DNA of 64,000 nucleotides from Rhynochetos jubatus (lineage: Eukaryota; Chordata; Aves; Eurypygiformes; Rhynochetidae): positions 95,577,086 through 95,641,085 of the forward strand of contig CM050650.1 of NCBI GenBank assembly GCA_027574665.1, written 5' to 3'. Position numbers and translations under genes: made by a program. Every line of letters begins with the position of its first letter. Positions within the stretch are counted from its first letter, which is position 1. The notes beneath the pieces are model-generated. The model was not told the origin of the DNA and did no database searches. It saw only the letters and a list, made by a program, of their open reading frames with translations. Positions 1-11,300 of the stretch are shown here, piece by piece.

Positions 1-23
1 TATGTACTTCTGTTCAGAACTAT

Positions 24-1719
24 TTTATTGGGTTTATGTGGCAAGATTTTGGTAGTGGGGGTTGGGGAGAGTAACATGGGAGGTTTCTGTGTGAAAACAC
101 CAGGAGCTGCCCTCATGGCAGAGACAGCCAGGTCCAGCCAACTTCAGGATTGATGTATTGTTGCCCAGATCTGAGCCTATCAATGACATTGGCTGCACCT
201 CTTTGATAAAACCTTTCACAAAGGGTAAAACATGCTGTGCAAAAATAGCTGGAAGAGAGGAGTGAGACTATGTGAGAGAAAACTCTGCAGACACCAGTCA
301 GTGAAACAGGAGGGGGAGGAGGTGCTCCAGGCACCAGAGTCAGCGGAGAGGACCATGGTGATGCAGCTTGTCCCACCATGGTGGAGCAGATATCCACCCT
401 GCAGCCAGTCCATGAAGGACCCTATGACAGAGCAGGTAGTTATGCCTTGAAGAAAGCTGCAGCCCATGGAGAACCTGTGCTGGAACAGGCTTCTGACAGG
501 AACTGTGGCCCCATGGGGTACTGACACTAGAGAAGTTTGTTCGTGAAGGACTGTCGTGGGACAGACACGATGAGCTGATCTCCTAGACCCAATCTGTAAG
601 ATTTTGTTTCATTCCATAATACATCAAGTGAGTGGTCACTGTTACTCCCATACCATAGGCATTGAGAGGGGGACAGGAGGAAGCCTGCAGAAGCTCAACC
701 CAGAAGGTGTGTGGACGGGGCGATGTCAGTTCAAAGGATCCTGCTGGCAGTGTGATTTTTTGCTGGCAGCACAGAGGTTTTTTTCTCTCGACAGCCCAGT
801 CTTTGTCCAGAACGCGTGGCAGGTGATTAGCAGAGAGGTAGCACTTTTTGTCAGGGACATTGCTCTAGGAAGGGGTGGTTGGAAGTTTTTCTTTCCCCCT
901 GCTTTTTGGGCAGAGTTTGGGAATTTTTTTTTCTTTTGCTGTCCTGGAACCTGGCTGTGTCCATCTGCAGGTGGTGAGATACTGTATAATTTGTTCTATT
1001 TTTCCAGTTCTTTCAATTACTTATTAGCAACAGCATTGTTAGTAACTCTATACATTTCATTTATATAATTAAATAGTTCTTATCTCAACTTCTACAAGCC
1101 TACCTTGTTTTTCCTTCAACCCTTCCTCACTGGGAGCTGGGGGGAGGGGTGGAGTGGTAGAGTGACTGTTGGTGCTTAATTGCCTGACAGGGCTAAACCA
1201 CGACACATAGAAAGGACCCATTCTGGAGCAGTCCTCGAAGACCTGCATCCCCATGGGAAGGACCGGTATTGGAGAATTTTATGAAAATCTGTATCCTGTG
1301 GGAGAAGCCCTGCACTAGAGCAGGAGAAAAGGAGAAGAGAAGGAGGAGGAATGAACAGCAGAGACAAAGTGTTATGGACGGATCGCAATCCTCATTGCCC
1401 ATCCCCCTGCACAGCTCAAGAGGAGGTAGAAGAGTTGGGAGTGAAGCTGAGTCTGGGAAGAAGGAAAGGGTGGAGGGAAAGGTGTTTTCAGATTTGTCAT
1501 TTCTCCTTACACTACTTTGTTTAATTGGCAATAAATTACATCATTATTCTCCCCAAGCTGAGACTGCTTGGCCTGTGATAATAAACGGTGAGTGATCTCC
1601 CTGTCCTATCTTGACCCATGAGTTTCTTTGGCCCTATTTTCTCTCTGTCTAGTTGAGGAGGGGGAGTGATAGGGCAATTTGGTGAGCAGCTGGCAGTCAG
1701 TCAAGGTCAACCCACTACA
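24..1719 (+). mobile_element. Solo LTR, family A copy 1 (A1), interrupted by a family-B LTR
   Basis: This is an endogenous retrovirus LTR of about 1.04 kb once the inner insertion is removed. It starts near a GGTTTATGTGGCAAG-type block and runs through the repeated 'ccatgg...ctggagcag' purine-rich modules that copies A2 and A3 also carry. It has an AATAAA signal at 1530-1535 and ends in CCACTACA. ACTAT occurs at 19-23 and again at 1720-1724, which fits a 5-bp target duplication. With that boundary the expected leading TG is mutated to TT. The family's TATA-like core (acatatttaag in the other copies) is not clear here, so the promoter is probably decayed. No viral genes flank it, so it is a recombined solo LTR. 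The family assignment rests on similarity to the other copies in this window and on memory of avian ERV LTRs. Confidence 0.75.
552..1205 (+). mobile_element. Solo LTR, family B copy 1, nested inside LTR A1
   Basis: The sequence begins TGTCGTGG and ends CCACGACA. It matches the LTR at 15986-16681 over nearly its whole length: shared blocks include the 'gattttgtttcattccataatacatcaag' region, the 'gtggcaggtgattagcagag' region and the 'tatataattaaa' polyadenylation-like region. It sits in the middle of LTR A1, so it is the younger of the two insertions. AAGGAC occurs directly on the left (546-551) and recurs at 1212-1217, six bases past the CA end. The target duplication is therefore only suggestive, with a short unexplained filler. 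A 154-codon open frame inside (604-1068) has no homologue I recognise and is taken as chance. Confidence 0.75.
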
Positions 1720-1724
1720 ACTAT

Positions 1725-4700
1725 AAACCAGTTTGACTTTGCGTGCTTTCTAGTAAAGAAATTAATGTATATTAAAAAAACCAACCAAACAAACCAAACC
1801 AAAACAAAACAACCTATTGATAGCTAGAAAAATAATGGCAACTTTCTTCCAGCAACTATTATGCTACAGAAAAACATGACTTAAACCTTCAACTTAATTT
1901 GACCTTACTCTATCCAAATGAAACAGCAGAAGGAAAAGACTGCTTGTTACTACTGTGAAGTCTAATAAATGAATAATTTAAGGGTCATTAAAAGAAGAAG
2001 AAAGAAATCCTAAATTTTTATCTGTCGGTTTAGTGAAACATAATTCACAGGCTCTTTGAAACTGTTATCATTAATGAAGGAACAAAACACCAGTTAACAG
2101 TATGATTCAATACACTGCAATGGTTGCAGTGATGGCAATGTGGAAAAAAGGTGTGGAAGAAAAGATAGAAAAATTGCAGTGCTAAATCAGATAGATCACA
2201 ACAAAATTTAAAGCAATTCCAAATGCAGCACAAAATCCTAAGAACAATCTTAGCATAAGTGTCTTACCTATTCTCTTTGGAGCCTGTGTTCATAATCATT
2301 GTCAGTATCCTACTTTCTACTGCAGACTTGTCTTAATCCTTTATTCATGACTGTCTTTAGTTTTGGATATTCTTGTGATTGCAAGTTGCATTACAAATCA
2401 CAGGAGTTTGTTTTTCATGCTTTCTTTCCGAACTTTTGAAACTGTTTTCATTCTCCTTTAGGTACTAAATGTGGAATACCTCAATATGGATTTTCTACAC
2501 TTTCAGCCAAAATACCTCACAAGATAGATAGTAAAAATTAGTTTCTTTCTGAAAAGAGTGTTTCACTTATATCCACAAGACATCTAGGGAATTCCTCATT
2601 TTTTTCAAAATGTCTTGTTTATATTAGTTAGATAACATAAGTAAACAACAGCCATTCAGCAAATTTCAGCAAAGCAGCAGCCTGCACATGGAACATCGAA
2701 GTTCAAATAAAGGAAATTTAGACGGATAGTTTCATAAAGGATTTGGATAAATGTCACATATATAAAGTAAGGTAAAGGATGCATGTGTTCAAGAAAAAAA
2801 TCACTGAAAAAATGGGTAGCTGACTTAAGATCTGTTTTTCAGTTGTTTTGGAGGCCAATGGAACAAAATACAGTAACTTAACAGCTGCTCATGATTTGCT
2901 CATGAGCAAAACCATGCAAAAATAAGTATATGTATATATATGTACTGTCTGAAAGGACTGTTTTAGTACACATGGGAACACTGTGATCACATGACATTGT
3001 TCATTTAAGATGGTCATACTGACAGGGCTTTGGCTGTAGTAGGTTTTATGGCCCAAAACCTGAATGATTTGGAGGTTGAAAGCCATTAGGTATATTATCA
3101 TTTTGATTCCTCACAGACTCTTCAATGGTGCATGTTTCCACATCTGTAACTACCTCATACAGGTTTCTTATAATTTACATAGAAATTGAAGCTGAACATC
3201 ATATAAGTAGAAGTGTTATATTTCTTGTTTTATTCCTACCACAGCTGTTTAATCACTTGTATTATTTTCTTATTTTACATAGACAATGTAGTTCTGCTTT
3301 CTTTATCTCTACTAGGCCTGGAGCAATCTCTGGAAGTTTTTCTTTTAAGCTTACACCTTAGTTTCACTAAGAATTATAAGACGACAAAAGTTACCGTCTT
3401 TAATTTTTCTAGATTTTTTCCTGTATATATCTTACTCAGCAATACAGTGCTACTGAGTGTCTAGGGAAAAGGTACGTTAACCAAAGTAAGCAGATATTTC
3501 ATTTAATTTTGGCAAAGAATACATGCCCCTCTATTTTTACAGTGGATAACTTCATAATTTTGACATTCTCATTATTATTAATATTTACTTTTGCATGTTC
3601 TACAGGCATACAGAAAACATTGAGGTGATGCCTTTTTAAGTTGTCACCTTTTCTGTAGCCATATTTAATACTGTATGTTCTCACTTTATGGGGTTTTTTT
3701 GGTGTTTATTACTATTTATTCAGCTAACATGGGGTAATTGCAATTTGAAAAAAGAAATTGGGTTTCCATTGTATTATGTACTCTTATATCAAAACTTGGT
3801 ACTATTTTAAGATGTAGAATACAGTTACTAAAATTAATTATTACCCAAGTGACTTGATGTTGTCAGTCAAAACACTGCTAAAAATGTGTTTGCATCATCT
3901 GGTTTCTGAATCTCTTCTTATTTCAGCTATGTATGAGACCTCTACATTTTTCATTCCTCTGTTTCAGTCTTATGTTGAAAAATTATCCTCATATTTTATA
4001 CAAAAAAATTAATTTCAATGCTATGAAGAAAATACTAAAAAAGCTGATTAGCTGCAACCTGCTATTTATCAGCAACTTAACATACACAATACCAACAAAT
4101 AAAAAATATGCATGGCTTTCCACTACCAGATAAATATTAAACATTCTAGTCTTTCATATGCTAACATAAGGAGAAATTACAGAAGATTTGAAGTCTTTTC
4201 TTATAGACAATTTCCTTGTTCATGTTTATGAAAGTGTTCTGTGAAGAGCTGGGAAAATGCCTGTATTAAATTTTAATGAATATTATCTGTGACCTTTTAT
4301 TCTCAGTTTTATATTTCTGCCTGCCTGAAGGCATAAACCTAAGTCAAAGGAAGCCTTATGCCTTATGTGTGTTTAAAACAAGAAAAACAAAAATTATCAA
4401 CAAAGGAAAGTAAAAGAGTGAAGTGATGGGCGATGTACTTTTTGGCTATGAACAGTCATTCCAGCTCCTGCCTTTCCAGGAGTATTGCTTTGCAAATGCT
4501 GAGATCTGAGATCAAAATGTATTGGTCTCTTGAAAGGCTGTGGTACTTGAGAAAAAGTGAGCATGTTGCAAACCAGGCAGGGCTGTTTTCCCAGTAAAAA
4601 GTCTAGGACATGAAAGAGTCATGCATAAAAAGACTGTTTAGCTAGAAAAAATAATCTTCTAAGAACTTTTTAATTTCAAATTTTTAAACAATGTTAATTT

Positions 4701-5071
4701 CTACTTTTTGTGGCACATTACCATTTTGAATAATTATTTTTTGGGGGATGGAATAGAACTCTGAAACAAGAAAAGAAGAAAGGAAAATGAAAAAGGATGG
4801 GAGAACAGAGAATGCAGCTATTTAGTTATCTTCTACTGTAGTCTCACCCAAAGATATAAACCCTCTTTGAGACTACTCTCAGTTGAGTTTCCTGAGATAC
4901 TTATATTAATGCTAGCAAAGTGGAGTCTAGGACTGACTTCAATTGTAAGAAAACTGGAATAAGGACCAGTGCAGGAATAAGGACTGGATAATTTACTGTG
5001 ACATATTTGAGAGATGTTCAGTAAACAGCATGATTTGCTTTACAAAATTATGTATTTATAAATTATAGAAT
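1725..5071. other. Unique AT-rich DNA, no gene seen
   Basis: About 3.3 kb of AT-rich sequence. It has an A/C-rich stretch at about 1773-1812 and many short chance open frames under 85 codons. I see no exon with plausible splice sites and no repeat I can name. A segment near 2700-2780 faintly resembles old LINE 3' regions but was not convincing. Confidence 0.6.
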
Positions 5072-5122
5072 TAATGTATAAATTAAATTTATTTCTGAAT
5101 TATAAAATTAATTTATACATTA
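5072..5122. repeat. AT-rich inverted repeat, 15-bp arms
   Basis: The left arm TAATGTATAAATTAA (5072-5086) is the exact reverse complement of the right arm TTAATTTATACATTA (5108-5122), with a 21-nt spacer. It could extrude as a cruciform or fold as an RNA hairpin. It may also be chance in such AT-rich sequence, because no transposon ends or target duplications are visible around it. Confidence 0.7.
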
Positions 5123-5322
5123 CATTTATTTAGAAAAGATAAAATTCTGTGTCGGAGAGGGCTGTATATTACACTGTACCACACAAAAAAACAGGCACAG
5201 AGTTATTCATAGCATGGTTTGATAAACACATGCAAATTTCTCTGAATTATGTTGTATATTTTCTTTATAAATAGAATTTTAACTTTGTTCTGTTTTCTAT
5301 ATAAATTTTGTTGCATTTTCTG

Positions 5323-5495
5323 AAAGGTGCAGTTAATACACTGGAGGGAAGAAATACCATCCAGAGGGACCTTGACAGGCTTGAGAAGTGCCAACCTCAT
5401 GAAGTTCAACACGGGCAAAACGGGGTCCTGAAAATGGTTGGGGCAACCCCCAAGATCAATATAGACTCAAAGATGAATGTTTGGAGAGCAACCTT
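5323..5495 (+). mobile_element. CR1 LINE fragment, internal part of ORF2
   Basis: The + strand translation resembles the region just after the reverse transcriptase FADD motif of CR1 ORF2: a stretch reading LEGRNTIQRDLDRLEK, then a frameshifted version of the 'N-L-M-K-F-N-K-A-K' block, then the glycine-rich segment before 'DEW'. The piece is cut at both ends and lacks the 3' UTR. That is unusual, because CR1 copies normally lose their 5' end and keep the 3' end, so a later deletion is likely. Confidence 0.8.
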
Positions 5496-6474
5496 TTTTG
5501 ATTTCTTAAATTTCATCTTTTGATAATGTGCATGTTTTTTTTTAATTTTGACATGCTATCTTTGGACATTTTCCCATAGTCTACTAGAAGAAGTTTATTT
5601 TAGATTTGGGAATAGACTGGTAGAAATAAAACAAGGACTTGTGTGAAGAACAAATAATGGATGCAGATGGGGAAAAGAAGAAACATAGGATAAGGCATGA
5701 TATAAAAAAGAGGACATCTCAGACACACTGTGTCACCAGCCTAAAGAAATGAGAAGTCTATAACCCTAATGAGAAACAAATGCTTCTCTATCTAACCATC
5801 CGTTTTTGGTCTTCAATATTTTTCCCCAGAAAATTTCAGTGGAAATATCAAAGAACAATTGTAACCTTAAAAAAAAAAAAAATCAAATTTCTTAACAATA
5901 ACCACATACTGTTAATTACAAAACATTTTCTGCCTGCTGAGTTTTTTACTCTCTGGAAAATATCTGTGGTGTCTCCATTACTTCTGCAAACTTCTGACTC
6001 TAATTAGGAATACTTTTACCTAATGTTCTGCAGAAAAATGTTAACAGATTCATTTGCCCCAAAAATTAAATATCTGTCTACTTTATGAATGTATAAAAGT
6101 ATTCAGAACTGGTGATTTCCAGAGAAACTTATAGTTACTTGGAGGAAACTTAAGAAAACAAATCAGCAGAAGTTTATCATCCCACAGGAGTTAATGAAAA
6201 TTTTATTTCTTTGTTCATTGCAAAGATGATTTCTGACTCATTCATCCTCTTTCATGCTAGCCATTACATATCTAAATATTCGTCGACCCTCTAAGACATT
6301 CTTATCCTTTTATTTAAGGATCAGTTCAAACTGGACTTTATAATTAAAAATTTCCTATCTTAGTTGCAATCTGTGTCTGTGTTCAGCTTCATTTTTAATC
6401 TCTTATTAACCACATAGATTTTCCCAAATATTCAAAGAGCATGAAGGTTTATCTCTAGGTTATATTTTGAATCC
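5496..6474. other. Unique AT-rich DNA, no gene seen
   Basis: Nothing recognisable. It contains an A-run near 5869-5882 and only short chance frames. Confidence 0.6.
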
Positions 6475-7170
6475 AAAACGTTGAACTTGGTTCTTAAGTA
6501 AATGTGACCTTGGCTGACTGCCAGGTGCTTACCAAGTTGCTTTTGTTAATTACCCTGTGCCTTAACAGGTAGATATTATTTCCCCAGTCCATGGGTCTCT
6601 GCCGTAAGAGCAGGCTATAACTTGGACTCCATGTGTCACGGCAGTTGCTCAAGACAGGAAAAGCAATATGTTTCTTGGGTGCCAACACCTGCTTGGTTTG
6701 GGTCATTGCTGCACTCAACCAGTTCCTTGCAAAGATCACATTTCCTCAATTTGGGTAGTTCTTGGTATATTACTTCCTGCAACATACAACTCGTATCATT
6801 GGTCATTTTCTCCCAGGGTTAAATCTCTTTATGGTATACAACAGATCTCCCCATCTTTCTGCATTATCCAACAAGTACACCCAGGTTCTTGAGCGAAGAC
6901 AATCCTATGAATAAGCTTGCCTTTTCCCAAGGAAACAACAAGTCCCACTGCCTTCCTCAGCCACTTTCTTGTGCACTACAGGAAGCTTATCTCCTCCCAC
7001 AGTATGTAGGGCCTCTCTTTGGGCAGGACCAGGACAGCTACCCAATCCTCTGGTGTTAATCAACCAAGTACCCTCAAGAGGGGGTACTTCAAGGACCTAA
7101 ACCGATACTGATGGACTTTTGGTGTAGTCACCATGACTACAGAGAAGATTAAACAGTTATCTACCTTACC
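6475..7170 (-). mobile_element. Decayed retrovirus-like internal segment, probably ERVL pol 3' part
   Basis: The stretch is GC-richer than its surroundings. Read on the reverse strand it gives short protein-like blocks: a WVAVLVLP string, then, after stops and frameshifts, PGCTCWIMQKDGEI followed by a stop and a leucine/threonine-rich tail. These resemble the C-terminal end of an integrase of the class III (ERVL) type, and the DNA is reminiscent of the region upstream of the 3' LTR in avian ERVL copies. No integrase catalytic core, envelope or adjacent LTR is visible. Several stops and frame breaks make it non-functional. Identification is from memory and needs a search. A different retroelement or a decayed host pseudogene is possible. 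Confidence 0.4.
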
Positions 7171-8208
7171 TGTCCTCGTCATTTGAAACATTCACCATTA
7201 GCATAGTGAAAGTTTCAAATAGTGACTTTTTCATGTGGTATAAATGCATAGCCTGTTACTCCAGTATCAGAGAGTTGATGAACATAAAACTTGGACACCT
7301 GGCTCTGAGAACACTTGAAACTCACAGTCCCGGAACTATCAACTTCTTTCTCTGCACCACAAAAGGAGATCATCAGGTGCTTAATGCAGAACATGCACAA
7401 CCAGAGAACCAAATGAGGGGACACTGTCCCATGGGTCATAAAAAATTTTGCTGTGGGGAGGTGAACAAATGTATCGATAGTCATCATTTTAATTAGAAAT
7501 TATAATACAGCCCATGAACATTCAAATTTAAAATTAAACTAAGGAAGTTGTTAAAATCATAAAAACAGTTCTGCTTATGAAAACAATTCTACAAGATAAC
7601 TCAATGTTTATGTAGTCTGGTATTCAAAAAAGGTAACTTTATGGGATTAGAAGAACAAGAAAAACTTTTGGTGACATATGTCTAGTATGCTCTCTGAGCT
7701 TCTAGTAATACATAGCTCAAGGAAATCCTGAGATGGAAGTCGTAATTTTAGGTTTTTTTCTGTGAATTTGGATTGAACAAATACAATTTCACTCCACCTA
7801 TGATTTAAGTAATAAATAAATAAATAAAACTATATTACTGCTGAATCTTGAACTAAAAACCTCTGCTGCAATTATGTGCCAGACATTTTTTTTACTCATT
7901 CTAAATCTCACCAGTAGTTTCTTTGAGTGGAATTAATATTGCATATTTAGGTCCTGAATGTGAGGTAATGTGAGGGGATGGCGGCATAAAATGAACAAAC
8001 AGCACATCAGGTGTACAGAGCTAATATGAATATAAGGGTGTGATATAGGGAGAGATTTTTAGACATTCTTGGTCACAGAAACGGAAACAGAGAGGTACAT
8101 GTCGTTATCCACCCTGGTACATGCAGAAATGAAAGTGAAACTTGAACAGTCAGAGGCTAGTGTTTTTGGAAAAGTCAAAAGGATGAGAAATGTATTTATG
8201 AAACTTTT
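7171..8208. other. Mostly unique DNA; one overlapping pair of 90-96-codon frames
   Basis: At 7206-7496 both strands are open for 90 or more codons, in a patch richer in GC than its surroundings. It borders the retrovirus-like segment and could be its upstream continuation. Neither translation shows a domain I recognise. A TAAA repeat lies at about 7809-7828. Confidence 0.45.
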
Positions 8209-8316
8209 GAATCACAGAGTGGAGAAGTTTGGAGGGACTTCTGGAAATCGTCTAGTTCAACCCTCCTGTACATAGCAAGTTCAGCTACAACATGTTGTGC
8301 AAGACCTTGAAATGAC
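8209..8316 (-). mobile_element. CR1 LINE 3' end fragment
   Basis: It starts with a 'gaatcacagag' block, the reverse complement of the CR1 terminal repeat. It continues through the diagnostic 'ggagggacttctggaaatcgtctagttcaaccctcctg' region, which is the 3' UTR of CR1 read backwards. It is strongly 5'-truncated, as most CR1 copies are, and carries no coding sequence. Confidence 0.85.
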
Positions 8317-11300
8317 TGTGAGCTACATCATTGTTCTGTGTGTACTTCTACTTGCAGTTTTCTATGTTAAATTTCTTTTGTTACTGTTTTGGTCAGTCTC
8401 TCTTTGTCAGCATAGTCTTGTGACCTACTAGTGATTTGTAGTCATGAATAACTGGCAAAGTTTTGCATTGCTTAGTCATACCATCATCTTATTTTTATTG
8501 GGGTTTATATCATCATTATATCTGTTATGACATTTACTTGCTGTAAATGTGAATAAGAAAAAGGGTAATTTTTTTGTCTCAGTAATTATTTTAAAATTAA
8601 TACTATGGGTGGCTTCTTGATTGGAAAGGTGCTGCAATCTGTTTTATTTACTTTCCAATAAATGACTAATAAACAAATCAGTGGGACATTATTTATAAAT
8701 TTCTGTCATACACTCAAAATTTATATTGACTTTTCTTTTTGTGTGTGTGTGTCTTGTGATTAGTTTATAATCCAGGAATCTGTCAGCTTTGAAGGAATCA
8801 GAACATATACAATGGTCAAGGAGAGACAAGAGTGGTGCTGATGCACAAGGACAGGCAAGCCAGGAGCAAAGGGTGACCCCCAACACAAGTCCGGGCAGGA
8901 CACCCAGGCTCAATCTCATTGTCCGTATGACATGGACAGGGTCTGTCAAAGTCCCAGCAAGGCAAGGTAGTGAGTCAGGAGTGGGCTTCATCCAGGAAGG
9001 CCATTCAGTAAGTGAGAGTAGCCAGAGACAAGGCTGAACACAGGCACACCTACAATGTAGCTCAGGGAAGTGCATTCCTGGTGAGGCTGCTCAGGTAAGT
9101 AAATGCCTGTTAGTGCCCTCTGAACCTAAGGTTATAAATGTCATAAGGGAAAATAATCTAGCAATATCTGTAAATGTACATTCAGTGCCAGGACAAAAAA
9201 AAAAAAAAACAACAAACAAAACACAAAAAGACCCAAACCAAAAATAAACCAAGAAAAAACAACTTCCATTATATTTGCTTAGACAGATAAATTTCAATTT
9301 TTGTGGAGTTTTCAGTATCTGTAAAATTGCCCAATATGGGCAAAACTGAAGCAGTTAAATGCATAATTAAATTCCAAACTTCCCCCTCATTGGAACATTA
9401 TTTAAGTTTTGGTTGGTTTTTTTTTTGTTTTGTTTGGTTTTTTTTTTTTTTTTTTTCCCATAGCTATAATTTCACCTATGTGCATTTAAATGTAAATTTG
9501 CCCTCATATTACTGAGGAAAGAACAGGGATATATGCATCATTTATAAATACCCTCATGATGTATTCAAGTAGTGCACTGGTAAGCACCAAGATAAAATCT
9601 TGGAAAGGCAGCTAAGTGGCTAGACAGATGGATTATGAGTTCAAAAAGTAGCTGGAATGCTAAAAGGAAGCTTGACCTTGAGGGAAATGAAGAACAAGTA
9701 TGAACTGCACTACTAATAGATCAAATGTGTGCACAGTGCCAAACTTAATTCTAGAAAGGTATCACTTGTTGTCTAATGAGGGTTATTATAGGTACAACAA
9801 GGATTGAATGGGTTAGGACAAAGGATCTCAAACTGCAGTACATGCACTACTGTGGGGAGCAAGACTTCAAAGTCCTGTGGAGAGGAGAGTTGTTCTTGCT
9901 CCCGAATCTGATACCATTGCTTGCAACTGTCCGTGGTGACAGCTGCTGCGGATGGCTGTACTTGACAAAGTTTGCAGATGACAAGTTCAATAAACAACTG
10001 TTACCTGACTTTAACGAAACAATCAAAAGAGAAATGGTAGAACTTTGTCTTATTTCACAGAAATAAAATACCAGCAATTCTTTTACCACCCCAGCTGGCT
10101 CTGTAGTAAGCCAATTTCTGAAGGAAATCTGTGCATAAATAGTAGATATTTATGTTCCCATTTTCTTGTATTTGTTGTTCTGTGCATAAAGTTATCTGTC
10201 AGCACACAAGAGGATCTTATATTAAAAATATGAAAAAGCATTTAGTAATGAAATGCAAAGAACATATTTAATTTTCTGCAATAAGTATGCTATTCATGCC
10301 CATAATATGGTATTTGTTTTGTAACTTGTCTTAAAAGATCAGATCTGAAAGCCCAGAGGAAGAACTGTGTGGCTGAAAGTAGATGTTTTTTTGTTATTTT
10401 CACTCATTGGTCTAGTAAAATTCACTACTGTTCTTCCAAACCCTCGTAGCTATACCTTTAAACCATCACAGTTACAAAATAAAAATAAAACAAAAACAAA
10501 ACAAAACAAAAACCACAACACCAAACCAAAAAAACCCACAACCATTAAAATTGTGCTATTTTATCTCATCTGTAAATTCACCTGTTTCTCATCTTTTAAA
10601 CTCAAACATAAAGCTGTAGACTACGTTAACATTTCTGTTTAATGATAGCTGCCTTTATGCAGTATCATATGCATTAAACTTCCTTTTTCAACAGTGGCAG
10701 GGCTTGTTAATTTTTAAATAAGCTTTCGCCCTCTGAATATTCTCATGCCTTCTTCCAGTTCCACAGATTTATCAGCAGTGCTGATGGTGACAGAGCTGGT
10801 GATGCCATTCCTATCACAACTCCTGGCTCTAACAGATGAAAAAAGCAGCAACGTTTTTGCTCTGTCACTGCAGCAGCTTTTTTCTCCATCTATAAGGAGG
10901 TTTATTATATATTAAAAGTGTATATTCACAGCCCTGTGAAGAGATTTCATAAATTTGGCTCTGACAGTTCTATTCCAGCTCTTATCATCTACACCAAAGA
11001 AACTTTATTTAGGTGTGTTGGACATCTTTATAATTTCAATACTTGATAAACTGATGATATCTTACAGAAGTTTCCAGGAACTGATAAATAATATCCTATA
11101 TAAAGAAAATACATAAATAATGCTGTAGTATTTTGTTTAAGGTGTAAACAAGATTAAAAGAAAGACACTCTCATATAGACAGAAATTTTAGTAGCTGTAC
11201 ATATTTATTCAAGGAAAAGGCTAAGAATATTGTGATTATTGGACAGGTATTGTAGTTATTTAAATGGGTAATTTGCAACTTCACAGTTAAAGTGTTTTTG

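Noticed and set aside
604-1068. 154-codon + strand frame
   Set aside because: Lies wholly inside a solo LTR, has no recognisable domain, and is not kept open in the sister copy at 16 kb as a listed frame.
2640-2790. Possible ancient LINE 3' region
   Set aside because: Only one short phrase ('ataaaggatttggataaatg') resembles old LINEs; too little to support a call.
9776-10066. Frame containing KFADDKFN, reminiscent of the RT FADD motif
   Set aside because: No other RT motif or CR1-like sequence around it; the single match is probably coincidence.
10745-10915. 56-codon frame in a GC-richer patch
   Set aside because: No homologue recognised, and no promoter, splice or codon evidence. It remains only a weak composition signal.
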